A stretch of 64,000 nucleotides of DNA from Liolophura sinensis (GCF_032854445.1 NC_088297.1:21465127-21529126); one strand, 5' to 3'. Shown: positions 52,578-64,000, counted from the stretch's first letter. The notes: generated from the sequence alone by a model not told the origin. Made by a program: numbers and translations.

Positions 52578-55264
52578 CTGAAAGAAAATGAAAAAAAAAA
52601 TTCATTGATTTATCAGGTGCTTGATTGATGAGTGAAAGTGTATCGGAAATAAAGCTGTTGAAACTAATACAACTTAAAGCAGGACCGCTTTCGGTGGCTT
52701 AATGGTTAAGAGTGTCCGCCTCTAAGTGGGGATATCCAGGATCAAACCCCGGTCGGGTCAGACCAAACATCTGGTACTTGCTGCCGACTGGCTTGGCGCT
52801 CAGCACTAGACGGCTTGGCTCGGTGGACTGGGTGGTGTGTCATGTCTGGTGTCTTCGCCCTGATACTTCAGTGGTGGCAGGGCTGTGGCAGCACTTTAAG
52901 GCCTCACACGACGTGATGCAACTTTGCGATGAACATTTTAAGACCTAAAACATCTAGTAAAGCAATTTGGGGATGGACAAAACTCACCCTTTGAGACCTA
53001 ACATGACGTAGAGCAACTTGGGGATGTACAAAACTTGCTGGTTGATCAAAATGGCGTCCACAATCGTTGAAGCTACGTAGTCAGGTTCCAAGATTGGTAA
53101 CAAACTAGAAAACCTGGCGGAAAATAAAAAACAGAACAAAACCAATGTCGATTAAGTTTTTGTATTTTCTCTTTAAAGTCAAACATTCCAAATTCAAATC
53201 TTTGCTAAATTTAAGAGGTATAGAGGAAACGGTAAACCACAGACATCTGGCAAGTAACGGATGATCTTTCCTACGAGTAAGAGATGCAAATTAAATGATC
53301 ACTCCCGAACGTCATATAAGACCACCTGAATGGCGTAAAGTGCGTTGTCCACACCCCATTATACCTGCCTTAGGCTAGGAGTGAACCCCGCGTAGGTTTT
53401 GTCATAGCGATTTAAAAGCAAAGAAAACACTAAAACGAAGTATATATTAGATGAAAGGCCATTAAACAATGTCCAGGAAAACATTTTTGATTTATGTGTT
53501 TCTCCAAGTAAAATGATTCCAAAACATCTCATTTTTTGGTAACCTGTTGAAACCCAGAGGTTATTAATGACTTCACAGCCATTCTTTTGCCCTCAAATCA
53601 AGGTTGAACCGGTGAATGTATTCAAAGCTCTACAGTTTGAATGGTGAAATGTAACAGACCGTGTCTGTAAAGCGACTTAAGTCTTATCTGATCTCAGTGG
53701 TCCCAATTCGGTCAGAAAAGGCCACTATGTAATCCAAAGCTTTAACGGCAATACAGCACCTAGCTAAAACATATTTCAATTGAAAGCAGGATAGTCAAGC
53801 TTTCTAAAAAGTATCCTACTTTATTATTTTAATGATATTTCACCGAATAACATGTAGAATAAAATGACAATACTGCACAAATGGCTGGTGGGAATCGAGA
53901 GAGCCATCTTGAGAAGTTTATCCTATCAAACACGATGCTTTCAGATTGTGCGGTGTAAGCTGTGACTTGTGAAAGCCTTTACCCATTAACTCAATTAAGT
54001 GACATATGATAACACAGAACTACTACCTAAGATATCATTTTGATATCGTTTACAACGATTTATTTACGTGTAGCCGAAGGGTCATATTTCACACAGTGTT
54101 GTGGGACAGATCATTTACGGGACGTAAAATCAGTTGATTTACAAGCCTTTAGTGTAATATTCAGCGATGGCATGACAAATTATGTCAGACAGCAGCATAC
54201 TGTCTCTGCCCAAACCACATTCATCTCCCCAGTAGACCTTAGGCCTACATAGACATGCTGTTCAAATTATACAAATAAATTACTTGTCATTCATGTTAGC
54301 GTTGAGTCAGCCTGCAGTTGCTAAATAACAAATATCAGAGTCGGAGAAAAATTCGCTAGGGTTGCTGAAGGTTTATGGGAATGAGAAGACGGCATCTCAT
54401 CGGACAATGCTTAAAATTAATTAAATGTTTAATGTATTTTTTCTCTGAATTTATTAGAGCTGATGAATTTAAATTTGCCCTTTGTCTTTCTCGCATACAA
54501 GGGATGTTTTTTTTCTATTTATAAAATACAGTAAAATTATTGAAACGCCGTGTTTAAGCAGTACTAAGTCAGTACTACTCACATCTTAGAAGCCACCAGT
54601 ACAAAATTGAAGCATAAAATCCACCGGCAGCCGAAGGCCTAGATTAGCCTCACTACTTCTTTATTTTATTTGCGTTTGTGTCCGAACTGAGCATGCATCC
54701 AGTTGTACAACAATGCTATTGTAATTTTGTAAATATTTAATAGAGGTCAGAATTATCGGTACCAGCACAACCCCTCCGGAGGCTACGACCTGAACTAGCA
54801 ATATCCCAGTAAACGATATAGTAGGCCTACTGTATGAACAGTTCAAGCAGTGGAAGAAATATCTTTCCACTATGCCCAGTTTCTCAGAAAGCCATTTATC
54901 ACTTTGTCCTTCATCGCCGAAGTCCACACCTTTAATCTGCCAAAGGCGACTGCTTAGACTATTCTTCGTGAAATACCTTCCACGTAAGAGAGCTAGAGTA
55001 AACTTGACGTCACCTTGCTGTCGATAATGGAGACGCGCTGAGGCTGTGACAAGACGAAGTTTCGCTAAGCTTTTATTGGGTTGAAAAAAATCTTTAAAAA
55101 ATATTTAATGCCGGTTTAAGATACTTTGAATGGTAGCCTTTCAGTGGACATCAACATTAGTCAGGTGCTGTCTTTCACTTTAAATGCATTTTAATTGGTT
55201 GGAAAAATTCAACTAAAAATAAATAAAAACTAAATCTACTTTCCTAGTCCTTTATTGTCTTTAT

Positions 55265-55295
<31 letters not shown>

Positions 55296-58200
55296 TATAT
55301 ATATATATATATATATAAATGAATGCTGGTCATGAAAAAGTCTTACCTGGATTCTACGCCATCAAACATTCCCGTGTTTATTGCATAGGGGCAGATAACT
55401 GTTGTGTGAATGTCTGTTTTGCCTTGAACCTCTAATTCGAAGCGGATGGATTCGTCAAAGCCGACGGCGGCAAATTTACTAGCACAGTAATCTGCCAGAC
55501 CGTTCAGTCCCAGAATTCCAGCCGAACTGGCCATTGTAACAATATGGCCTTGGTTTCTCTCGATCATTTCGGGAAGAAATGATTTTACTGTCTAAAAACA
55601 ATAAAATAGAGTGGGTGAGTGGGTGAATGGGTGAGTGAGTGAGTGAGTGAGTGAGTGAGTGAGTGCTTGGGGTTTAACATCGTACTTAACAATTTTTCAG
55701 TCATATGTTGACGAAGGAATCCTTAGAGTGCATGTAATGTGCCTCCTTGTTGCAGGACGGACTTTCACCACTCTTTTATCTAGTGCTGCTTCACAGAGAC
55801 GACCCACCGAAGGCAAGTAAGCCGCCCCGCCTGAGCCACTATACTGGTACGGGTCACCTAGTCGTTACACTATCCCCTTCATGCTGAACGCCAAGCGAGG
55901 AAGTAAAAACTTGCTCTTTTATAGTCTTAGGTGTGACTCGACCCAGGATTGACTTTGGATCTACCGCTCCCGAAACGGCAATGAAAGAGAAGCATATCTA
56001 TTTTTACTCCCTTGAGGCATGCCCCTAAAGGAAGACCTTACATGAAAATTGCTGTCCAAGTGACCTGGAAACATGCCCATTTATATTGCATTACAAACCG
56101 TTATTCTTCGTTCCTTGATAAGAACAAGACGTGCGAAACTTCTGTCGGAATACAAAGGCCTAGAAAGTTGAGAAAGGCTCAATTGTGTTTATTCTTCATG
56201 TATACCTACACGCACACCAATGCTGTTGCTGTGAGTTCAAGTCCAGCTCATGTTGGCTTCCTCTCCGGCCACATGTGGGAAAATATTCCAGCAACCTGCG
56301 GATGGTCGTGGGTTTCCCCCGAGCTCTGTCCGGTTTCCTCCTACCATAACGCTGAAATATTCTTGAGGATACCAATCAAATAAAAAAAAAAGTGCAAATT
56401 TTCCCGAGCAACAGTGGCAGCTTGGGTCAAAGCATTACGTTACCAGTTTGCCCACAAAGCAACGTGGGAAAGGCATAAATGAACAATAGGCTATACACAT
56501 GGAGCTTAGGATCTAATTACATTAGACGGGAATGAATGAATGATTATGGTTTAACGCTACATCGGCGACATTTCAGCCATATTGTGACGAAAACATATTT
56601 AAATCAAGAAGCAGTGAATGGTTTTCGATGTGATAATAAGAACATTTAAAATGAATCAAACTAGGGAGACATGTTTAACGCCAGCTAAAAGAACCAAAGC
56701 TTAGACAAAACTCGAGAACCATTTTAGGTGGGAAACGCTTGCAGTTTCGCTTGTTATACAATACATACACAGAACTTAACTTAAAGAACACACTTTTTCA
56801 CTCCATTATATTCGTAAAATTTAACACATGCAGAAAAACATTTTCGATGTTTTAAATATCAGAGAACGGATGACTTGCAATTTTAAGGCTCTATTAGGCC
56901 TATAGGCTAAATGACAGTGCTAAATAGATTTTTATACACTTTTTTTAAAGTCAAAAAATACAGAAAGGTCATTTTTTCTTCAATTATTATCTTGTTGAAA
57001 CAGGATATGTTTCTCTCAACACTTTTTGGAAGTTAATTGACTTTTTTACGTGTGAACCTAGATCACGCTTACAGGACTGATAAAAAGACACGTCAGAAAC
57101 AAGTTCAAAACAGAAAAAATAACAATACTTTTGTTTAATTTCACCTACTTCTCGTGACAATTGTAATTAGGACATGGGAATGCAATTTCACTTTCCATTG
57201 ATATGAGCAGACGACATTCAACTTCTGTCACGTGACTTACCCAGAAATGCGCACAGCTGTTCACTTCGATGGTCTTCTGTATCATCGAGTCGGGACAGTC
57301 CAGGAATTTCTTGCCCGTCACAATTCCAGCATTGTTGATTAAAATATCCACGTGCCCTATCTCCTCTTTTACCTGTGATGTTAAAATTTACGAGATAATT
57401 AATCAGACCTACCTGAATATACATCACAGCCTCGAGGTATCATTTATCACTTGGCACATATGTAGGTTACATGCAAGTCTACTTCGTTTAAGTAACAGTG
57501 AGGCCGGTTTCGATATGGAGTGGATTATCAACGTTTGAAACCGTATAATGTGACACGTTGATTGACAGAGTAGCTGACGCAAAAATGGTTGTGTTGTAAA
57601 GGAAGCCTGTTTTGAAGTGCAATGTAACTGTCGAGAGTTGGTTTCAATACTTTAAGTACATATTTGTTTTTGTGTGCCTTCAGTTGTCTCATCAACACTC
57701 AGCTATTCGGTTTGCAGGGATTATGCGTTACGTCCAAACAGCTGCCTGCTTGCTTTGTCCATAAGTGTCACTCTGCCAGAGGCACCTCCCGTAATCGGAT
57801 CGTGGGTACGATCAGGCTGACGGAACACGCATAAAATCCATGTCCAACTGATGTACGTAATTGCTTTACAGAGTGAAATTATGAAATAATAAAAATACAC
57901 CAGACTGTATATTAGCCGCAGCATCTTACTGATTGATTGATTTATTTGATTGGTCGCTGTGAGTTCAAGTCCAGCTCATGCTGGCTTCCTCTCCGGCCGT
58001 ACGTGAGAAGGTCTGTCAGCAACCTGCGGATGGTCGTGGGTTTCCTCCGGGCTCTGCCCGGTTTCCACCCACCATAATGCTGGCCGCCGTCGTATAAGTG
58101 AAATATTCTTGAGTACGGCGTAAAACACCAATCAAAAAAAAAAAAAAAAAAAAAATTTATTTGATTGGTGTTTTACGCCGTACTCAAGAATATTTCACTT

Positions 58201-60052
58201 ATACGACAGTGGCCAGCATAATGGTGGGAGTCCGAGGAAAACCCACGACCATCCGCAGTTTGCTGGCAGACCTTCCAACATACGGCCGGAGATGAAGCCA
58301 GCATGAGCTGGACTTGAACTCACAGCCACCGCATTGGTGAGAGACTCCTGGGTCTTTACGCTGCGCTAGCCGCTAACCAACTAAGCCACGGAGGCCCCGC
58401 GCATCTCATTGAAAGTTAAATCCTAAAGCCCCGTCCTGACTTGAAGCTGAGTCAACAAGTTGAGCCGTGTTGAGTAGTCTGGAGTTCTTCATCTTCGTTC
58501 AACAAAACTCAACACCATCCAACTGTGTTGAATCGGAAATGTGCATGTGTATTTTTTGTCAACAAGTTGAGTCAAGTTGAGTGAATGCAACCAATCACCG
58601 GGCGTGTAGAAATAACGTGACCGCCTTAAGGCGCGCAACTTGGGCAAAGTGGCGGCGCCAAAGGCGAAAGAGAGAAATTATTCTCACAGTGAGACAATTT
58701 CGTTGATACAGGTGTATGGCCATGGCGATAAGCGCAGCCGATAAACCCACGACGCGATTTTAAAAAAGATCTAAATTGCTTTATGGACTGTCTTAAGTGA
58801 CAGCTAGATTTCCGTACGCAAGTGGTTTGGTCATGTGACCAACAAACGGTTAGCTGAAGCCAGAACAGTTACAAACTGGCTGTTTGAATAAAACTTCAGT
58901 GCCATGAGATGCAGGGAAATGTGCTGTTTAATCGTCTAGAAACCGTTCTGCACATGCGCAAGGGCCAGTTATACGGAGCAGTCGCAACTTGCAGATTGAA
59001 GAGGAGATACGTCACCACGAGCATGCACTATACGTAGCGTTCAGAAAGCTTTGTAAAACGAGCCCCTAAAGACTTAGACATGATGCAATGACTAACCTGG
59101 GATATAGACTTTGCCCAAGCATGTGCTATATTTGGAATGAAGAAGTCATTAGGAGTCATTTGTGAGTATTAACCATGGAGGGTATCGAAGGTCGGGAGAG
59201 GAGCAGAGATTAAAATGATAATTTCATATTCCACAGCGCATTGATTTTCCCAAATCAAACATTTCCAAAATAAAGCTTTTCGAAGACAACAACGGCCCCA
59301 CAAGGCCTTTGTCATATTGCACGTGGCAACACAACGGTATCCCAAAATTATTTTTCTGCATCTTGATATGTACGCTCAGTTAATCACCGGCCATTTTCCC
59401 TAACGGTAAAGGTCACGTGTAAAACATCGTTGAACAACATCTTCTCTAAATTAGATCGTTCTGTTCTGTGGAGTCAATCAGAACAATGTCGGAGGACATT
59501 GGTCCCATAAAAGTTTCATGGAAGCATCGACCGAACGATCGTGCCTGGCGCTGTGTTTTTAAGAACTGCACTTGATTGAAAACCCTGAAATGAGTAGGAA
59601 GGAAAAGCCACAGTTCTGAACCTGGTTTTAGTGATCCTTTACAAAACTGAGAACACCATTCTGGGATTATTGCTTTGAAGACAAGACCTGCCCAGCCCAA
59701 TTCTATAAATCCAGAATTTCCCATGGTATAAAGGTCAATGTCCACTTAAACTTATTGCAACCCCGAAACATCATTGCATTCATTCATTGAATATATTTCA
59801 ATGAAAATATGTATGGAAAGCTAATTTGTTTGAGTTAGTATGGCCTCTATCTTGTCCGTGTTCGTACCTTTTCTGCAGTTTGGTAGACTTGTTCCCTCTT
59901 GGAAAGGTCGACTTGGTAACAACTGACCTTTGCACCCTGACCTTTAACCTCTTTGGCTGTTTCTTGGTTACCACGTTCGCTAATATCCCACAATACTAAA
60001 TGACATCCCAAAGCTGCGAACTTCACCGCCATAAGCCGACCGATGCCGCTAC
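52475..60052 (-). CDS. SDR16C-like short-chain dehydrogenase (N-terminal exon not found)
   Basis: Gene-span entry; five exons, minus strand, phases all consistent, 261 residues to a TGA stop at 52,475. Classical SDR motifs are present. The cofactor loop ends in GSGIGRLMA (most of TGxxxGxG; the TGA part is on the missing exon), followed by LVLWDI, NNAG (as [10 protein letters not shown]), the catalytic Ser strand IVTMASSAG and the catalytic Tyr-Lys in YCASK, then [10 protein letters not shown]. The C terminus ([20 protein letters not shown], then [14 protein letters not shown]) fits the SDR16C / 17-beta-HSD 11-13 / epidermal retinol dehydrogenase branch. Those enzymes are NAD(P)-dependent, act on retinoids or steroids, and sit on the ER or lipid droplets. 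About 40-50 residues, including the N-terminal membrane anchor, are missing and should lie right of 60,052, perhaps beyond the window. The substrate cannot be told from sequence. Confidence 0.92.
52683..52935 (+). mobile_element. tRNA-derived SINE, family C
   Basis: The head CGGTGGCTTAATGGTTAAGA (box A) then GGATCAAACCCCGGTCGGGT (box B) is the clearest tRNA-like head in the window. The body has TCATGTCTGGTGTCTTCGCC and GCAGCACTTTAAGGC. It lies in the last intron of the SDR gene, opposite strand. Confidence 0.8.
52988..53113 (-). CDS. SDR exon: C-terminal segment
   Basis: The acceptor is TTCCGCCAG|GTTTTC and the donor is CAAAGG|GTGAGT. The first base completes AG+G (Arg); then 41 codons [41 protein letters not shown] and two bases. 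If the donor were ignored the frame would stop at once (TGA), so splicing is expected. This exon is too short for an ORF scan. Confidence 0.88.
53120..55250. other. SDR intron, nothing recognised
   Basis: Intron between the catalytic and C-terminal exons. The ORFs at 54,040 (+) and 54,661 (-) have no domain. Confidence 0.5.
55260..55317. repeat. (AAT)n and (AT)n microsatellite
   Basis: ATTAATAATAATAATAATAA run then an AT run, 30 bp downstream of the donor of the catalytic exon. Confidence 0.95.
55347..55591 (-). CDS. SDR exon: catalytic Ser/Tyr/Lys
   Basis: The acceptor is GTTTTTAG|ACAGTA and the donor is ATCCAG|GTAAGA. 81 codons plus two bases, including [40 protein letters not shown] and [15 protein letters not shown]. 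The YxxxK pair and the upstream Ser are intact, so the enzyme should be active. Confidence 0.96.
55610..55985 (-). mobile_element. SINE family B, full length, with GAGT-repeat tail
   Basis: Begins with a (GTGA)n tail, then TGCTTGGGGTTTAACATCGT, TTTTTCAGTCATATGTTGAC, GTGCCTCCTTGTTGCAGGAC, TAGTGCTGCTTCACAGAGAC and the head region TCGACCCAGGATTGACTTTG, GATCTACCGCTCCCG. It lies only 19 bp from the acceptor of the catalytic SDR exon. Confidence 0.9.
56215..56390 (+). mobile_element. SINE family A, 5'-truncated
   Basis: CACCAATGCTGTTGCTGTGA, GTTCAAGTCCAGCTCATGTT, GCGGATGGTCGTGGGTTTCC and ATACCAATCAAATAAA. Confidence 0.87.
56527..56597 (-). mobile_element. SINE tail fragment (B-like)
   Basis: GAATGATTATGGTTTAACGC followed by GACATTTCAGCCATATTGTG resembles the reversed tail of family B but is diverged. 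Confidence 0.5.
57241..57372 (-). CDS. SDR exon: NNAG motif
   Basis: The acceptor is ACATCACAG|GTAAAA and the donor is TTCTGG|GTAAGT. 44 codons in phase 0: [63 protein letters not shown] is nearly identical to the family consensus. Confidence 0.96.
57952..58133 (+). mobile_element. SINE family A, left arm of inverted pair
   Basis: GGTCGCTGTGAGTTCAAGTC through GCGGATGGTCGTGGGTTTCC to ACGGCGTAAAACACCAATCA. The head is missing; instead TTTATTTGATTGG (a reversed tail end) precedes it. Confidence 0.92.
58134..58155. repeat. A-run between the inverted SINEs
   Basis: 22 consecutive A residues forming the loop between the two SINE arms. Confidence 0.95.
58156..58397 (-). mobile_element. SINE family A, right arm of inverted pair
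   Basis: TTTATTTGATTGGTGTTTTA, CGCCGTACTCAAGAATATTT, CACGACCATCCGCAG and the reversed head AACCAACTAAGCCACGGAGG. Nearly full length. Confidence 0.93.
58430..58600. repeat. CAACAAGTTGAGT-type repeats
   Basis: GTCAACAAGTTGAG occurs twice and TTCAACAAAACTCAACAC once, giving several short dyads. Possibly the end of a diverged DNA transposon. Confidence 0.4.
58601..59860. other. SDR intron, nothing recognised
   Basis: The minus-strand ORF at 59,446-59,745 (99 codons) shows no domain and no splice context. Confidence 0.5.
59868..60052 (-). CDS. SDR exon: cofactor-binding half
   Basis: The acceptor is TTTACACAG|GTAGCGG, just downstream of an AAAT-repeat tract; the donor is GAAAAG|GTACGA. Two bases complete a Gly codon, then 61 codons: [61 protein letters not shown]. 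Confidence 0.93.
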
Positions 60053-60308
60053 CTGTGTAAATAAATAAATAAATAAATAAATAAAGTAATAAATAAATAA
60101 TTGTTTTGTCAAAACAAAGACATAGTGCTATACTCTTAAGTAGATTGGGTTGTTTATTCATGATACGACTTCTGTTCTGTTTCAATACGACTTTTATTTA
60201 GTGGCAATATAACTTGTATTATTTCTATTCTGTTGTAACACAACTTATTTTCTCTTATAATACATCTTCTATTCTGTTGTAATAAAATTTATATTCTGTT
60301 GTAATACA

Positions 60309-60715
60309 GGTAACACGGTCTCTATTCTGCTGTAACACAATCTCTATTCGGTTGTAGCAGTCTCTATTCTGCTGTAACATAGGCTCTATTCTGTTGTGAC
60401 ACAGTCTCTATTCTGTTGTAACATAGGCTCTATTCTGCTGTAACACAGTCTCTATTCTGTTGTAACATAGGCTCTATTCTGCTATAACACAGTCTCTGTT
60501 CTGCTGTAACATAGGCTCTATTCTGTTGTGACACAGTCTCTATTCTGTTGTAACATAGGCTCTATTCTGCTGTAACACAGGCTGTATTCTGCTGTAACAC
60601 AATCTCTGTTCTGTAGTAACACAGGCTCTATTCTGCTGTAACACAGGCTTTATTCTGTTGTAACACAGGCTGTATTCTGCTGTAATACAGGTTCTATTCT
60701 GTTGTAATCAATCTT
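60309..60715 (+). repeat. 22-bp minisatellite, about 18 copies
   Basis: Units of CTATTCTGTTGTAACATAGG plus CT, with TGCTGTAACACAGT variants. It lies upstream of the first identified SDR exon. Confidence 0.95.
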
Positions 60716-63120
60716 GTCTTTAAATGCGACGTATATTCAGTTGATCGCCACAATATGACTCTAATACTGCCGAAGTAGCATTAAGCCCTATGCGTTCATT
60801 CAGACTAATCTGCTCAAATACAACTTTTATTCTGTTGTTTTACAACACATAGATAAAAGTTCATGTAGTCCCTTAGTTCTATCAGCATTTATTGTCAAAT
60901 ACGACAATAAACGGTCATTATGAATCTTCACCGCCTGAACTATCGACCCACAGATATGATGGTACTTGACTGAATAACTTCAGCTTTTAATAGCACTTTG
61001 TTCGTGAATGCATCCAAGACGGCACAAGAACTCGTAATATGTGTGTGGAAGAGATAGCAACAGTGATATCACTCCGCCTGCACTGCCCTTAACAAACTGC
61101 TGGCTTTCCAACACGTCTCTTGAGTCATTATCCCGGACTCTGGCTTTTAATAACCCTTTATTCAAGCGCTTTGGGAGAGGGTGGATTTGTATCGTGAAAA
61201 ATTCGAGGCTTCTCGTGTTAGCTATTAGAGAGAGGCGGTTAGTGGGTAGGGGTGCAGGATGACGGGAATGACTGACGTTACCTACACAGCAACCTAAGTG
61301 CCGCACTTGACATCTAAATTAGACGATTAAGTATCTAGCTCTCGGTAACCTGAGCATTCCGTACCTCTCGACTGACAGATGACATACAGCATAGAGAGTA
61401 AAACCAAAGCAGCGACGACAGTGCGGCTGTTGGCAAACGGTCACACGTAAGCGGTGAAAGGCGGCAGTGAGAGTTTGTTCTAACTGTTCATAGAAATGCT
61501 TAAATAGTAGCAAATTACACGCTCCATAGCGCCGTGGTTAAAGTGAACATAAAGTCAGCCAATACAGCTGAATTAATTAACAGTATTCCAGAAATGTTCT
61601 TACCATCAAAGTAAACATAGTAAATGATCGTCGGTACCTAGCCACTCAATTGGTGACGCCATTTTGCCATGTTATAGCTATCTAGAATGACGTCACAAAA
61701 CCTAGCAGCTCTCCCCTTACGCCGGTATTGAGCAATATGCCTATGAGAAAATACGAACAGAAACGTTTGATAACTAAGCAAAGAGTGTCAGTTCTGTCCC
61801 GTTTTCAAAGGACAGGTGTTTCTTTTAGCCTGGCGCTCGGTCTGGGCGATCTTGGTGGGCACAAGCGTTGTGTTTTAGCGGTCCTGCTCGCCCTCGTCTT
61901 CGACCTGTATGGGTGTAAGCATTAGGCCTGGCTAGCTGTAGCGACATCAGGGGATTTACCGAACATAGCAGGGCCTTCTGATTTATTAGAGACTATTTCA
62001 CGCAGATTTCGGAAAGATATTTTCGTAATAAATCTGACTTTGCTAAGGAAAAATAATGCAACGTCACAATATTGTTCTTCAAAATGATTCTCACGAGGCG
62101 ATCTTCTTGTCAGCTCACTGCAGTCTCCCGCCCAACACGTACTCATTGCGACACGGGCGGCTGTTCTCAGTTCCCTGTTCATAGATGTGTGGTCCAAAAC
62201 TCATCAGTTTAACACTTAAACTAACCGCAAAATCCGATTTATTGATTCAGAGTGATTTATCCATGCACCTTGTAGAGCAGAGATGTTGTTTTTTGTGAAG
62301 TTTGATACCATTTTTTATGACACAGACTTAGGTGATGACATCAAAAGTTTCAATGTTAAGGCTTTACGTGCTTCTCAAAGTGAATTCAAACATTCATTTA
62401 TCCAGTATTTCATTTGGTTATTTCACTCGTTTAATAGCTCATCTGTTCACCCAACACGGGAGACTCATTTACGAGTAGACATTCTTAGCAAAACAGGAAT
62501 AGACCTAACTAACTTTGGACGAAAATCTATTTAGACATTTAATCAAAATACTACCAGTGTTCTGGATTCGCCAACAGGTGAAGGGGTGCTCCGAAAATAA
62601 ACCTGATAAAACTGATAAAGAAACCGTAGCCCATCGTTAATCTTCCAGCTGACCCATGGTTTTATTTCTTCATCTCACGGGACGTTATTAATGGCGGGGT
62701 TACCATGGTGACGTTGTTCATGCAGTGCACGCAAAGCATAAAATGTATGTGGTTCCGTCTTGTTCTCCATCATCGTCCAGCTCATCTTTTCCGACGCCCT
62801 GTCCCTCTCACCTCACTCATCACCCTTACCACCTCTGTCCCTCTGTATGCTTACTACAACAATCCAACTAAAGTACGCCATACACTTAACATGCTGTATA
62901 CACCTGTACGCTACCATGCTCAGCGGCCATTTATTGTATAGCGGGAACATGAAAGAGTAGGTACATCTCGATGTGTCAGTAAACAATAGGTCTCGTACAC
63001 TTCATCAACAAACTTGCCAAGTTTATTTCAAGCCGTTCCTTCCTGTTCAACCCGCATTTATTTCCTGCCGCTGAATCCAATACATCATTGCCTCACCATC
63101 TATTGTTCATCTCCCTGTCA
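60716..63120. other. No gene supported; possible CRE promoter near 61,690
   Basis: TGACGTCA at 61,688-61,695, with a minus-strand GTAAGA donor about 80 bp further along (near 61,604), would suit a short 5' UTR exon on the minus strand. The ATG frames between them close before the donor. The N-terminal SDR exon was looked for here and not found. Confidence 0.3.
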
Positions 63121-63134
63121 CGTGTTTGCACACA

Positions 63135-63500
63135 TGACGTCATCAAGCACGTGGCGTCATCAGGTCCTTGGCTTCATCAGGCACATGGCGTCACGATGCC
63201 AGCAGATCAATGGCTTCTCAATCATTTTGGATCAATATTAAGGTGGAGAAAATACCCCAAAAATTCGAACAATCAGGACCTTGGAAAACTGTAGGCTATC
63301 TCAAATATGGCTTACAAATAACGCTTTACAATCTGAATATTTCAGAAAGGAAAAAAAAATAGTTCTTTATTAATACAATTGGTTACCAGAGTAGAACTCC
63401 AAAGTGGGACGTATTACGTCATTTCAGTGACGCTGGACGTTCCACTTTAGTCAACAGCGTGATGTCACAATGGGTAGACAAATTACGTCACAGATGAAAC
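63135..63500. promoter_or_regulatory. Cluster of CRE-like sites
   Basis: TGACGTCA at 63,135-63,142, GGCGTCAT and GGCGTCAC nearby, then TTACGTCA twice between about 63,413 and 63,490 and TGATGTCAC. No transcript start can be assigned. Confidence 0.35.
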
Positions 63501-63744
63501 CGCATAACGCAACATGTTCTGCGTTGCAAAACAAAAGACTTGTGATGTGAGTGTTCTAATTCCGCACTAGTAACACCTTTTGTGAGATAAAAGTCTACTG
63601 GTACCCCATTGAGTGTAGTATTTCTGGTGAGGTTTACATCAATTCTTCTCCTGTAACAGATTAGGATTTGTTTGGAATGGGATCAAACAAAACACATTTT
63701 GTTGTCTTTTCCTTTATGAGCAGCCAATCTACGAAATCTACGGA

Positions 63745-63810
63745 AACTCATGAACATCCACAGGTTGCTGGCAAACCTTCCCGAGGAAGCCAGCCTGAAT
63801 ATGCAATAGG
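63745..63810 (-). mobile_element. SINE family A fragment
   Basis: AACATCCACAGGTTGCTGGC followed by AAACCTTCCCGAGGAAGCC is a reversed middle piece of family A. Confidence 0.6.
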
Positions 63811-63837
63811 TAGATAGATGGACAGACAGATAGATAA

Positions 63838-63869
<32 letters not shown>

Positions 63870-63882
63870 ATAAATAAATAAA
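63811..63882. repeat. (GATA)n / (AAAT)n microsatellite
   Basis: GATAGATAGATAGATAGATA run followed by AAATAAATAAAT. Confidence 0.95.
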
Positions 63883-64000
63883 TGGTCTACAAAAGTGTGT
63901 CCTACTGCGACCCTTTAATCCAGTATTTCACTTTAGATCCTATATCTGCTTGTCAGTAAAATGTCAGGTCTCCTTTTCGTCAACAATCATTTCGCCTTTT

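Noticed and set aside
61728-61925. 65-codon plus-strand ORF with a hydrophobic run (CVLAVLLALVFDLYG), which might suggest a signal peptide
   Set aside because: The hydrophobic stretch is at the C-terminal end and closes after six more codons. There is no splice donor in frame.

Overview
The window is eukaryotic nuclear DNA. Its genes are split by GT-AG introns, it is AT-rich, and it is crowded with tandem repeats, tRNA-derived SINEs and MITEs. The proteins look like invertebrate orthologues of animal genes (SMCHD1, a PIDD1-like LRR/ZU5 protein, an SDR16C-type dehydrogenase). The SINE families (heads with Pol III box A/B, tails ending in AAAT repeats or CACTCACTC runs) resemble ones I associate with molluscs, so a bivalve or other lophotrochozoan is my best guess. 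That guess is inference, not proof.

Left part (1-24,470): the C-terminal part of SMCHD1 lies on the + strand. Ten exons from 9,677 to 23,921 join in consistent phase and encode 446 residues: a coiled coil, the SMC-type hinge and a basic tail. The exon just upstream appears to sit in a 129-bp tandem array (1-1,090). Each unit carries an exon-like 93-nt segment with its own AG acceptor and GT donor, in the phase needed to join the exon at 9,677. The roughly 8.8-kb intron between them holds, on the opposite strand, three exons of a PIDD1-like LRR/ZU5 gene (2,839-7,398). The LRR part of that gene is broken by a cluster of reading-frame changes. Later SMCHD1 introns carry large minisatellites, including a 42-bp array at 15.6-17.2 kb.

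Middle (24.5-52.4 kb): mostly repeats and unrecognised sequence. It holds a roughly 2.5-kb array of 26-bp units (29.8-32.3 kb), several MITE families, two diverged copies of a roughly 480-bp dispersed repeat, and SINEs. The one convincing gene is a small two-exon gene (36,954-38,472) for a 188-residue basic protein I do not recognise. Two perfect TGACGTCA (CRE) palindromes lie within 145 bp upstream of its ATG.

Right part (52.4-64 kb): a minus-strand SDR16C-like dehydrogenase. Five exons (52,475-60,052) carry the SGIG, NNAG and YCASK motifs and end in a real stop. The N-terminal exon was not found and probably lies to the right. An inverted SINE pair (57.95-58.4 kb) sits in one of its introns. 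The last 4 kb contain CRE-like sites but no gene I can support.

The genes do not form a functional unit. The notable biology is structural: a tandemly multiplied candidate exon, a nested antisense gene, and repeats growing inside mobile elements.
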